From Bifidobacterium dentium JCM 1195 = DSM 20436 (GTDB taxonomy: Bacteria; Actinomycetota; Actinomycetes; Actinomycetales; Bifidobacteriaceae): 64,000 nt of DNA. A program made the translations under genes and the position numbers. Numbering within the stretch: position 1 is the stretch's first letter; every line of letters begins with the position of its first letter. A model generated the notes under the pieces. It was not told the origin of the DNA and did not search any database. It saw only the letters and a list, made by a program, of their open reading frames with translations. This document shows positions 11,919 through 20,126 of this stretch, one piece after another. The stretch is from the NCBI RefSeq assembly GCF_001042595.1, contig NZ_AP012326.1, forward strand, positions 1,488,001 through 1,552,000, read 5' to 3'.

Positions 11919-13085
11919 CTAGCCGATCAGTTCGTTGACGGTGTCAAGCACGATTTGAACGTTACGCCGAAAATCCTCCGGCTCCGGCAGCAGGGAAATC
12001 GCCAGATAGCCGTTTGACGTCATGTCGAAGAAGTAACCGGGCTGTCCGGAAACGCCATGCCGCTCGATCATGGCAAGCACCAGCTCGTTTTCGTCAAGCA
12101 CGCTTGGCACGCGCAGAAGCACATTCCAGCCGCCTTCCGCCCGCAGCACGCTGACCAGACCATTCGGGTCCGTCTTCAGCATGGCGTGCAATGTCTGGAG
12201 ATTGCTGCGCACACGCGCCCGTACACGTGTGGTTTGCTCCGGTGCGGCCTGAAGCATCGACGGAATCCGTTGGGCGATGATCTCACTCATCGGCAGATAG
12301 TCGTCGGCGATCACGTCCAGCCTGCGTTTGGCCTCGGCCACGTCCTCGACGGGTCCGGAGACCTGGATCCAACCGACTTTGGCGTGCGGTGCGGCGAGCA
12401 TCTTCGAAAACCCGTCCAGCGCGAACGTAAGCACGCCATGCTCACCCGCCAATCGTGCGTTGCCTTCGAACGGTTCGAGATCGTAATCATAGAACACTTC
12501 GTCGGCGATGATGGCCACCCCATGCTCACGGCACAGTTGCACTATCGCCTCGCGTTCCGGCGTCTTGACATACGAGCCGGTGGGATTGTTGGGGTTGATG
12601 AGTATCAGCGCACGGATACGTCCACCATGTTCACCTTCCAATGCCTCGCGGAGCTCGGCGACATCAATGTACCAGGAGCCGTCGAATCGTTGCTGGTATT
12701 CAATCGTATCGACGCATTCGAGACGTGCGATGGATTCGATGAGCGGATAGCCCGGCTTCGGCGCGAGCACGGCATCGCCGGCATCGCATAGCAGCTTGAT
12801 CAGCCAGGAATACGCTTCCGACGTAGAGCTCAGGATATAGAGGTCATCCGCTTCGCAGCGTCCGTTCCCCCGCCCGTTAAGGAACGTCGCCAATGCCTCG
12901 CGCGCATACCGTTGTCCTTTCGGTTCGGCGGAATAGACCTCCGGCACCGATGCCGGGGCAAGACCATGTCGGGTCGGATTGGAATCGTTCAGTTTGCCGA
13001 GGGTCACGCCTTGGCGTTTGGCCGCGGCCTCCTCCACCGCGATCGGATTGGGCTCACTGATATCGACTCGAGAAGAAAAACGCAT
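11919..13085 (-). CDS. Class I/II PLP-dependent aminotransferase
   Basis: A fold-type I aminotransferase of 388 aa, acting in the cytoplasm. Visible hallmarks are the NPNNPTG motif near residues 168-174, ADEVFYDY with the pyridine-binding Asp, and the SKM motif carrying the PLP lysine in DGFSKM. The N-terminal region (KLNDSNPTRHGL) resembles enzymes of the aspartate/alanine/valine-pyruvate group. The amino donor cannot be read from the sequence. It converges with the upstream ABC ATPase gene and is separated from ppgK by a terminator, so it seems to be transcribed alone. Confidence 0.9.
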   Translation of the reverse strand: MRFSSRVDISEPNPIAVEEAAAKRQGVTLGKLNDSNPTRHGLAPASVPEVYSAEPKGQRYAREALATFLNGRGNGRCEADDLYILSSTSEAYSWLIKLLCDAGDAVLAPKPGYPLIESIARLECVDTIEYQQRFDGSWYIDVAELREALEGEHGGRIRALILINPNNPTGSYVKTPEREAIVQLCREHGVAIIADEVFYDYDLEPFEGNARLAGEHGVLTFALDGFSKMLAAPHAKVGWIQVSGPVEDVAEAKRRLDVIADDYLPMSEIIAQRIPSMLQAAPEQTTRVRARVRSNLQTLHAMLKTDPNGLVSVLRAEGGWNVLLRVPSVLDENELVLAMIERHGVSGQPGYFFDMTSNGYLAISLLPEPEDFRRNVQIVLDTVNELIG

Positions 13086-13115
13086 GACTCCACCCTACTC
13101 CCCGGACGTACGGAA

Positions 13116-13143
13116 AAGGCCGCCTGACGAATCAGACGGCCTT
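13116..13143 (-). terminator. Rho-independent terminator of ppgK
   Basis: Two 12-base arms (13116-13127 and 13132-13143, one mismatch) enclose a 4-base loop. Read on the minus strand the hairpin ends in GGCCTTTT, a typical intrinsic terminator just after the glucokinase stop. Confidence 0.85.
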
Positions 13144-13163
13144 GAACGATCGATGCTACGGAA

Positions 13164-13931
13164 TCACTTCATCTTGGTGCTTGCATAGTACGCAGCGCCG
13201 ATGATGCCGGCCTCGTTGTGCAGCTTGGCCGCGACGATCGGGGTCTTGATGTCGATGTACGGCAGGAACTTCTCGGACACGCGGGACACACCGCCGCCGA
13301 CGACGAACAGCTGCGGATCCAGATAGAACTCCATGAGGGAGTAGTACTTGGTCAGACGCTTGGCCCACTTCTTGTAGCCCATGTCGAGCTTCTCACGGAC
13401 GGATGAGGCGGCGTACTTCTCGGCATCGCCCTTGCCCTTGAGCAGTTCCAGATGGCCGAGCTCCGTGTTCGGGATGAGTTCACCGTTGAAAATCAGGGCG
13501 GTGCCGATGCCGGTACCCAAAGTGGTGGCCACGACCAGGCCGTTCTGCCCCTTGGCGGCGCCGAACTGCTGTTCGGCAAGGCCCGCGGCGTCGGCGTCGT
13601 TCACCACGGTGACCGGACGACCGCATGCCTCGGAGAATACCTCGGTGACGTCCACGCCAACCCAAGACTGATCCAGATTGGCCATGTAGCCGAGCTTCTC
13701 TCCCACATGAATCGGAGCCGGGAAAGCGATGCCGACCGGAGCGGTCTCCGGAACCTCAAAATGCTCGAGCTGCTGGCGAACGATTTCACCGACGGCCTTC
13801 GGAGTGGACACCTCCGGAGTAAGAATCTTCAGACGAGGCTCAGCAAATTCGCCCTTCTCCAGGTTAACCGGGGCGGCCTTAATGCCGGAGCCGCCGATGT
13901 CAACGCCGAAGGCTTGTGCAGTCTCAATCAT
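13164..13931 (-). CDS. ppgK: Polyphosphate glucokinase (ROK family)
   Basis: Phosphorylates glucose to glucose 6-phosphate using polyphosphate and/or ATP, feeding the bifid shunt. The 255-aa protein carries the ROK-type phosphate motif VDIGGSGIK near the N-terminus, the VVNDADAAGLAE segment with the catalytic Asp, and the TLGTGIG motif. Length and sequence match actinobacterial PpgK rather than zinc-finger ROK glucokinases. The frame is open further upstream, but ATG 13931 (MIETAQAFG) has the ribosome binding site AGAGAGG at correct spacing and matches family N-termini. It is transcribed away from the FMN riboswitch unit. Confidence 0.92.
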   Translation of the reverse strand: MIETAQAFGVDIGGSGIKAAPVNLEKGEFAEPRLKILTPEVSTPKAVGEIVRQQLEHFEVPETAPVGIAFPAPIHVGEKLGYMANLDQSWVGVDVTEVFSEACGRPVTVVNDADAAGLAEQQFGAAKGQNGLVVATTLGTGIGTALIFNGELIPNTELGHLELLKGKGDAEKYAASSVREKLDMGYKKWAKRLTKYYSLMEFYLDPQLFVVGGGVSRVSEKFLPYIDIKTPIVAAKLHNEAGIIGAAYYASTKMK

Positions 13932-14175
13932 CTCTGACCTCTCTATGCAGGTAATGGTGGGTGTAATCGAACCGGTATCCGCCATAGTAACTCGTGCCAT
14001 ACCCACTACACGCGCGGAACGCACAAATAGTGAATACGATTGCATGATTTGCCATACTTAACCGACTCAACATTCCGCTCCCCCGAGATGGATAACGATT
14101 GCGCCCCCGACCGGCCGCCTGAAACCGTAACCGGACCTCACCTATATCCATACCGGCGCGTATATATGGTTCCAC

Positions 14176-14320
14176 AAGTTTCAGGGAAGGTGAAAACCCT
14201 TACTGGCGGTAACGGTGAAACCGATGACCATAACGGCCCACCACCGAAGCCCGCGACCCGCGAATGCGGCTGATCCGGTGAGAATCCGGGGCCAACGGTC
14301 AAAGTCCGGATGGAAGAAAC
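14176..14320 (+). promoter_or_regulatory. FMN riboswitch (RFN element)
   Basis: The conserved RFN blocks occur in order: AGGGAAGGTGAAAACCC, ACTGGCGGTAA, GAAGCCCGCGA, CTGATCCGGTGAGA, CCGGGGCC, ACGGTCAAAGTCCGGATGGAAG. P1 can form between GTTTC (14176-14180) and GAAAC (14316-14320). The ribosome binding site GGAG of ribU begins at 14321, directly after P1. FMN binding is therefore expected to lower expression of the riboflavin transporter, probably at translation. Confidence 0.95.
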
Positions 14321-14330
14321 GGAGCTCACC

Positions 14331-14933
14331 ATGAGTGTATCTTCGCATAGCGCGCAGCAGTCCAACAACCAGTCCCGACCGGACAACGAGCATTCCACGG
14401 GAGTGGCCGATTCCGGTCGCTGGTCCACCAAACGCATCGCCATGTACGCGTTGTTCGTGGCATTGGCCATGGCCGTCAGTCTCATAGAATTCCCGATCAT
14501 CCCGGGCGTGCAGTGGCTCAAGTACGATCCGTCGGGCATCGTCTGCCTCGTGGCGGGCTTCGCATTCGGCCCTTCGGCGGCCGTGATCGTGAGCGTACTC
14601 GGCTTCGTCCCTCATCTGTTTACCAATCCGTGGGGTACGCTGATGGCGGTGCTCGTGGCGTTGGCGCTATCGGTGCCGGCCTCGCTCATCTACCGCAGGA
14701 ACAAGACCCGCAAAGGCGCGTTGCTCGGCATCGTCGTCGGCGCGATCATCGCGCTCGCGGCGGCGATCGTAGGTAACATCATCGTCACGCCGTTCTATGC
14801 GCACATGACCACCGCGCAGGTCGTGGCACTGATCATTCCGGCACTCCTGCCGTTCAACGCATTGAAGTTCACGATCCACGGCGTAGTCACTTTCCTGGTC
14901 TACAAGCCGATCTCCAACCTGCTGAACCATTGA
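14331..14933 (+). CDS. ribU: Riboflavin ECF transporter S component RibU
   Basis: The membrane substrate-binding subunit for riboflavin uptake. It is 200 aa, with a polar N-terminal tail of about 35 residues and about six membrane segments starting at residue 38 (IAMYALFVALAMAVS). The motif PGVQWLKYDPSGI after the first segment is typical of RibU. The ATG at 14331 has GGAG seven bases upstream. An earlier in-frame ATG at 14310 lies inside the riboswitch and is rejected. The stop overlaps the next start (TGATG), so it is translationally coupled to the ECF energising protein. The FMN riboswitch upstream fixes the substrate. Confidence 0.93.
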   Translation: MSVSSHSAQQSNNQSRPDNEHSTGVADSGRWSTKRIAMYALFVALAMAVSLIEFPIIPGVQWLKYDPSGIVCLVAGFAFGPSAAVIVSVLGFVPHLFTNPWGTLMAVLVALALSVPASLIYRRNKTRKGALLGIVVGAIIALAAAIVGNIIVTPFYAHMTTAQVVALIIPALLPFNALKFTIHGVVTFLVYKPISNLLNH

Positions 14934-17236
14934 TGTCGAACACTCCCGTCATCGAGCTGCATGACGTTCGCTTCAGCTATGACCACGGCGCCACCTGGGC
15001 GTTGGATGGCATCGACCTGACCATCCTGCAAGGCGAACGCATCTGTCTGACCGGCGCGAACGGTTCCGGCAAATCCACGTTGTCCCGTGTGATCGCCGGG
15101 CTGGTCGCGCCCGATTCGGGAACCGTCACGCTGCTCGGCAATGTCGCCTTCGATGATTCCGGCACCCATGCCGACGCATACCGCACGGCCCGTCATGGCA
15201 TCGGCGCCGTCTTCCAGCATCCGGAAGATCAGATCGTCACCACGATCACCGAGGATGATGTCGCCTTCGGTCCGGAGAATCTTGCAATCGCACATGATGA
15301 TATCGGGACCAGGATCACCGCTTCTCTGAAAGCCGTCGGCATGCAGAACTACCGCAAGGCCGATCCGACCAGGCTGAGTGGCGGCCAACAACAACGCGTC
15401 GCGATTGCAGGCATGCTCGCCATGGATTCGCAAGTGCTGGTATTGGACGAGCCGACCGCCATGCTCGACCCGCAGGCACGCGCCGACATCATGCGGGTGC
15501 TCGACGATCTGCAGGAACGCGGCACCACCATCATCCTGGTCACGCATCACATGGACGAGCTCGTGCACGCCGATCGTGTGGTCCGGCTGGAGCGGGGACG
15601 CGTGACGGACACCGGTTCCAAGGGAAACCGTCCTACACCCCCGTCGCATTCGACCGACACTCGCCGACGGATTGGGAATCCGGCCGAAAGCGCTTCGTCG
15701 CAATCCGCTCCCATCATCAAGGTACGTGATCTCGCCTATCGTTATCCGAACGCCGACTCATCCGTCTTCGAGCATCTTTCGCTGACCATCAACCGGGGCG
15801 AGACGATAGCGCTTATGGGGCGCAACGGTGCAGGCAAAACCACCTTGGCCCGCATGCTTTGCGCATTGGAGACCCCACAATCTGGCTCCATCATCATCGA
15901 CGGCATCACCGTTGCGCAAGCCGTCGGCTCCGGCGCATCGAAGCCGCTCAACCGCAAAGCCCGCGAAAAGCTCCGTGCCACCGTTGGCTTCGTCATGCAG
16001 CATCCGGAACGGCAGCTATTCGCCGAAACCGTCGCCGATGACATCGCCTACGGCCCACGCAATCAGCACCTGACCGAGGCACAGGTTCAGGAGCGGGTCG
16101 AGCAGTCCCTGCGGCTCTTGCATATCGAACATCTGAAGGATCGCTCCCCGTTCGATCTGTCCGGAGGCCAGCAGCGTCTCGTGGCCATCGCCGGTGTGAT
16201 CGCCCGCAATCCACGCATACTCATCATGGACGAGCCAACCGCCGGACTCGACGAACAGGCGACCGTACGCGTGCACGAACTCATCCGCACGTTGCACGAC
16301 GATGGCGTGACCACGCTCATCATCTCGCATTCGCAAGCGGAGGTCGACGCCATCGCCGATCGCACCATCACGCTTGAACCACAAGCGTCATCGACGACGC
16401 GGTCTGATGACGGCGAGCAGGATCCGTCCGCGGCCGCACCCATGAAATCGGGGCGGAGCGACGGCCGCAAGCCGTCCTTCATCGACGGTCTCGACCCACG
16501 TGTGAAGATGATATCCGCACTCGCACTGATGTTCTCCGCCTTCGCCATCAACTCCGGCCGGCAGTTGCTACTGTCCGCAATCTTCACCGGCATGATTATC
16601 GGCGCCGCCCGACTCAATCCATGGCGATTGCTCAGATCCGTGCACATGTTCCTGATGTTGTTTGCATGCTGTGGCCTGCTCAATGTCTTCTTCGTACGTT
16701 CCGGTACGACTGTGGCTCAGCTGGGACCGATCCCGATCACCGACGACGGCATCACCATCGCGCTGTTGTACGCCTGCCGGTTCGCCGTAGTCATCGTGCT
16801 GGGAGCGACATTCCTGAACACGACCACACCGACGGCAATGACCGACGCCTTCGAATCGTTACTGTCGCCTTGGAAGCGTTTCGGTATGCATACGCAGGAG
16901 ACTGCGCTCGTCATGAGCCTGGCTCTACGCTTCCTGCCGACGCTCGGCACCGAGGCGAAATCCATTGTCGACGCTCAGGCGGCGCGTGGCGGCGTCATAG
17001 AGACCGGTTCGCCCGCACAACGCATCAAGGCGATGACGGCCATCATCATACCGGTGTTCGCGGGCACGATCCGGCACGCCGACAATCTGAGTCTCGCTCT
17101 TGATGCACGCTGCTATGAGGAAGGCGTGGAACGCACTCACTGGCGCGTCATGCGCGTCACCGCACGTGACATCGCTGCGGCCGCCGCAGTCATCGCCTAT
17201 CTTGCGGCGTTGATCGCCTTGCCGGCGTTATGCTAG
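14933..17236 (+). CDS. Fused ECF transporter energising module (EcfA-EcfA-EcfT)
   Basis: A single 767-aa chain combining two ABC ATPases with the ECF transmembrane component. ATPase 1 has Walker A GANGSGKST (about 41-49), LSGGQ (148-152) and Walker B VLVLDEP. ATPase 2 has GRNGAGKTT (about 296-304), LSGGQ (about 409-413) and LIMDEP. After a charged linker (about 485-515), the EcfT domain has about five membrane segments, a first Ala-Arg-Gly coupling motif (QAARGG) and a second that reads DARCYEEG. These subunits are usually encoded by separate genes. ATG 14933 overlaps the ribU stop. It probably powers RibU and possibly other S components. Confidence 0.92.
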   Translation: MSNTPVIELHDVRFSYDHGATWALDGIDLTILQGERICLTGANGSGKSTLSRVIAGLVAPDSGTVTLLGNVAFDDSGTHADAYRTARHGIGAVFQHPEDQIVTTITEDDVAFGPENLAIAHDDIGTRITASLKAVGMQNYRKADPTRLSGGQQQRVAIAGMLAMDSQVLVLDEPTAMLDPQARADIMRVLDDLQERGTTIILVTHHMDELVHADRVVRLERGRVTDTGSKGNRPTPPSHSTDTRRRIGNPAESASSQSAPIIKVRDLAYRYPNADSSVFEHLSLTINRGETIALMGRNGAGKTTLARMLCALETPQSGSIIIDGITVAQAVGSGASKPLNRKAREKLRATVGFVMQHPERQLFAETVADDIAYGPRNQHLTEAQVQERVEQSLRLLHIEHLKDRSPFDLSGGQQRLVAIAGVIARNPRILIMDEPTAGLDEQATVRVHELIRTLHDDGVTTLIISHSQAEVDAIADRTITLEPQASSTTRSDDGEQDPSAAAPMKSGRSDGRKPSFIDGLDPRVKMISALALMFSAFAINSGRQLLLSAIFTGMIIGAARLNPWRLLRSVHMFLMLFACCGLLNVFFVRSGTTVAQLGPIPITDDGITIALLYACRFAVVIVLGATFLNTTTPTAMTDAFESLLSPWKRFGMHTQETALVMSLALRFLPTLGTEAKSIVDAQAARGGVIETGSPAQRIKAMTAIIIPVFAGTIRHADNLSLALDARCYEEGVERTHWRVMRVTARDIAAAAAVIAYLAALIALPALC

Positions 17237-17278
17237 TGATTGTTCCGTCTGCGGTATCGCGACGATTAAGGAGCAGCG

Positions 17279-18637
17279 ATGACGATGAAGTCAGGAATAT
17301 CGAAGATTATCGAGCCGTTCGCCCTGGCTCACGTACGTCTGATTGTTGGAGATGCCAAGGGAACCGTATTGCCCGATATGACGGTTCTGGTCGGTGCGCA
17401 TGGCCGGATCGAACGGGTCTCGCCAAGCTTCGACACCCCCGTTCCGGACGAATACCATTATCTTGACGGTACCGGAAAATATGCGATGCCAGGCCTGATT
17501 AACGCGCATACGCACCTGTTCTCGCAAGGACGCCCGTTGAATCCGAAGATGGCCACGCCGAAAGGCCAGCGCATCATCGCGGCCATGGTGCATTCGCCGT
17601 TCGGCAGACCATATGTCAACGCCATGGCGAAGGCGAGCATACGTACGCTGCTGGAGTCGGGCGTCACTACGATCCGTACGCTGGGCGATATCGGTTATGA
17701 GTCCGTGACGTTGCGCGATGAGATCGCCGCAAACGAAATGGTAGGCCCTCGTGTTCTGGCATCGGGACCGTTGCTGGCGATTCCCGACGGCCATGGCGCT
17801 CCCCTGATCGCGTTGGAAAGCGAAACCCCGCAAGAGGCACGTCTGCATACGCGCATGAACATCGAACATGGCGTCAATGCCATCAAGATCGCCGCAACCG
17901 GTGGCGTCACCGACTCCCAGGTGCTCGGAGAGGCCGGTTCCCCTCAGATGACCATCGAACAGATGCGCGCCATCTGCGACGAGGCCCACAACGCAGGCAT
18001 CATCGTCGCCGCGCATGCGCAAGGCGCGGAGGGGGTTCGCAGAGCGTTGCAGGCTGGCGTGGATACCATCGAACATGGCAGCCGCCTTGATGATGAGCTG
18101 ATCGAACTGTTCACGCACAATCCGAATGCGTTGCGCGGCCATTCCGCACTGGTGCCGACGATTTCCGCAGGATTCCCGCTGTGCGCATTCGGCCGCGACG
18201 TAACCGGCATCACCGAGATTCAGGCCGAGAATTCGAAACTCGTGGTCGACGGCATGATCGCCGGCGCCCGGGCCGCACATGACGCGGGCATTCCGGTCGG
18301 CGTCGGCACCGACACCGCCATGACTTTCGTAACGCAATACAATACGTGGCGCGAACTGGCGCTACTGGTGAAATTCGCCGGATTCACACCGGCCGAGGCC
18401 ATCCATGCGGCCACCGCCGTGAATGCACGGATTCTCAACGTGTGCGCATCAACCGGTTCATTGGAGGATGGCAAGGTCGCCGACATGGTGGTGCTGGATG
18501 CCAATCCGCTGGAGTCTCTCGCCGCACTTGCCCGTCCGGCGCTGGTGATCGCCGCCGGTCATCCCGTATGGCATCCGCATGCCAAGCGGTTCGATGACAT
18601 CGACCGCCTGCTTGATGAGGCGATGGAACGTACATGA
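17279..18637 (+). CDS. Metal-dependent amidohydrolase, prolidase/imidazolonepropionase-like
   Basis: A cytoplasmic hydrolase of 452 aa from the amidohydrolase superfamily. The binuclear metal set is complete: HTH (His77, His79), Lys203 in KIAATGG, which is usually carboxylated, His246 in AAHAQG, His266 in EHGS, and Asp345 in GTDTAM. This arrangement matches Xaa-Pro dipeptidase-like or aryl-peptidase amidohydrolases. The true substrate is not deducible. ATG 17279 has AAGGAG at good spacing. It starts 42 bases after the ECF fusion gene and may be read through from it. Confidence 0.88.
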   Translation: MTMKSGISKIIEPFALAHVRLIVGDAKGTVLPDMTVLVGAHGRIERVSPSFDTPVPDEYHYLDGTGKYAMPGLINAHTHLFSQGRPLNPKMATPKGQRIIAAMVHSPFGRPYVNAMAKASIRTLLESGVTTIRTLGDIGYESVTLRDEIAANEMVGPRVLASGPLLAIPDGHGAPLIALESETPQEARLHTRMNIEHGVNAIKIAATGGVTDSQVLGEAGSPQMTIEQMRAICDEAHNAGIIVAAHAQGAEGVRRALQAGVDTIEHGSRLDDELIELFTHNPNALRGHSALVPTISAGFPLCAFGRDVTGITEIQAENSKLVVDGMIAGARAAHDAGIPVGVGTDTAMTFVTQYNTWRELALLVKFAGFTPAEAIHAATAVNARILNVCASTGSLEDGKVADMVVLDANPLESLAALARPALVIAAGHPVWHPHAKRFDDIDRLLDEAMERT

Positions 18638-18743
18638 TATGCAGGGTTTTACCGACCTCACGCTATGGTAGAGCGAGCGTTATCGAAAGACTTTGATGCC
18701 GCGGACAGCACGCGGAAAGTTACCCAGAGAAAGCGAAACATAT

Positions 18744-19049
18744 ATGGCACTTACCAAAAAGCAGATCAAGCAGTTGCGAGGCATGGCCAACAAGCTCAAC
18801 CCGATCGTTCAGGTCGGCAAGAATGATTTGAGCGAGAACGCCATCAAGCAGGCGGATGACATCATCGAACGACGCGAGCTCATCAAGGGCTCCGTGCTCG
18901 ACGGTTCCGGTCTGACCGCAAAGGAGGCCGGCGAAGGCTTGGCCGAGCAGCTCGATGCGGAGCTTGTGCAGGTGATCGGCAACCGGTTCGTGATCTACCG
19001 CCGTTCCCAACGCGATGACGTGGAGCATATCCGGCTCGTTCGCGAGTAA
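18744..19049 (+). CDS. yhbY: YhbY/CRS1 (CRM) domain RNA-binding protein
   Basis: A 101-aa single CRM-domain protein. Family members bind RNA and associate with the pre-50S ribosomal subunit. The sequence shows the expected LTKKQIKQLRGMANKLNPIVQVGK opening in shortened form, the central SENAIKQADDII helix, and the terminal IGNRFVIYRRS strand with the conserved Gly-Asn. The start is ATG 18744 (MALTKK); upstream in-frame codons show no conservation-like pattern. A strong bidirectional hairpin follows. Confidence 0.93.
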   Translation: MALTKKQIKQLRGMANKLNPIVQVGKNDLSENAIKQADDIIERRELIKGSVLDGSGLTAKEAGEGLAEQLDAELVQVIGNRFVIYRRSQRDDVEHIRLVRE

Positions 19050-19097
19050 GCGACTTCCCCTGATGGAGATCCGCGGGAAGGAAACTCCTGAGAAGAC

Positions 19098-19139
19098 AAA
19101 GGTGGGTTGGCATCCGGGAATGGATGCCAACCCACCTTT
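19098..19139. terminator. Bidirectional terminator between yhbY and tenA
   Basis: An 18-bp perfect stem (19098-19115 with 19122-19139) encloses a 6-base loop. It lies between two convergent genes and begins and ends in AAA/TTT, so it can stop transcription from either side. Confidence 0.9.
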
Positions 19140-19189
19140 GCAATGAAAACAAACAATCGAAAGTCAGCGGGCTCTGCACCGCAGCGGCG

Positions 19190-19951
19190 TCAGCGCCCCC
19201 GATCCCATTCGGGCTTCCACGTGTACTGCATGTCGTAGGCGCTGGACCAGAACATGTACTCGTTTTCGACACCGGTTACGAAAATGTCGATTAGTTCCCG
19301 TTTGCGTTTTTCGGACAGTCCTTCGGCCAACCGTTCGATATGTTCGATCAACCATGCGGAGCCTTCCCAGAACTCCTCGGTCTTATACATGTCGACCCAG
19401 CTCTTGTAAGGGTTGGCGTCTAGCGTGTCCGCGAATTCACGGGCGAGACGCTGGCCATAGTCGGCATATACCCACGCACACGGCAGCACGGCCACAAGAA
19501 TGTCGACCAATTCCTTGCCATAGGCGATGGAAAGAATGTTCGACGTGTATGCGCGTGCGAATGCGGATTGCCGCACGCCGGCCATCTCCTCCTCACTCAC
19601 GCCGTAGCCGGCCATATACTTGCGATGCACGTTGGTCTCCACGTTGAAGATCGCGCTTTGCACGCCGACCATGAACTGCATGACCTCGGTATCGTCGGTC
19701 TTGGTCAGGGCCAACGCGTGCACCTTGGCGTAATCGGAGAGATAGCGGTAATCCTGCAGCAAATAGAAGGCGAACTTCTCACGTTGCAGCGTACCCTCGC
19801 CAAGCTCACGCAGGAATGGCTGACGGTAGCCTTGCTCCCATACCAGATCGGCCGCCTCGCGCATGCGCTGCGCGAATGGGGGAAGATTGTCGAGCCGAAC
19901 ACCGCGTGCCGGATCATATGGTTTGTTGATTGCAGACATCATATCGCTCAA
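19190..19951 (-). CDS. tenA: TenA family aminopyrimidine aminohydrolase (thiaminase II)
   Basis: Salvages thiamine breakdown products by hydrolysing aminopyrimidines to HMP. The 253-aa protein has the TenA all-helical pattern, the catalytic Cys in LPCAWVYADYG and the catalytic Glu in ENEYMFWSSAY near the C-terminus. The TPP riboswitch upstream confirms the thiamine link. The ribosome binding site GGGAGG lies 7 bases from TTG 19951 and 16 or more bases from the ATGs at 19942 and 19939, so the TTG start is preferred. It is transcribed as its own unit between two larger minus-strand genes. Confidence 0.92.
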   Translation of the reverse strand: MSDMMSAINKPYDPARGVRLDNLPPFAQRMREAADLVWEQGYRQPFLRELGEGTLQREKFAFYLLQDYRYLSDYAKVHALALTKTDDTEVMQFMVGVQSAIFNVETNVHRKYMAGYGVSEEEMAGVRQSAFARAYTSNILSIAYGKELVDILVAVLPCAWVYADYGQRLAREFADTLDANPYKSWVDMYKTEEFWEGSAWLIEHIERLAEGLSEKRKRELIDIFVTGVENEYMFWSSAYDMQYTWKPEWDRGR

Positions 19952-19957
19952 AGATAT

Positions 19958-20046
19958 GCCTCCCTACGCTGGTATTAACCATCAGGTTCAAAGGGTCAGG
20001 CCTTACGCCTATCTCAACCCGGTTGTACGGGTTCCCCTGCATTACG
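19958..20046 (-). promoter_or_regulatory. TPP riboswitch (thi-box)
   Basis: On the minus strand the conserved elements are GGGGAACCCG, GGTTGAGATAGG (the CUGAGA block, one base changed), CCTTTGAACCTGAT, GGTTAATACCAGCGTAGGGA. The closing AGGGA merges with the GGGAGG ribosome binding site of tenA, so TPP binding should block translation initiation. Confidence 0.93.
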
Positions 20047-20126
20047 CCGTTCATTATGGCAATACCGGCAGACACCCCATCTCGCTCCCGTGACGTGCCG
20101 CCGAACGCGGAACGTCGCCTCCTATG

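Noticed and set aside
14310..14330. Earlier ATG for ribU
   Set aside because: The codon lies inside the conserved 3' end of the FMN riboswitch; ATG 14331 has the proper ribosome binding site.
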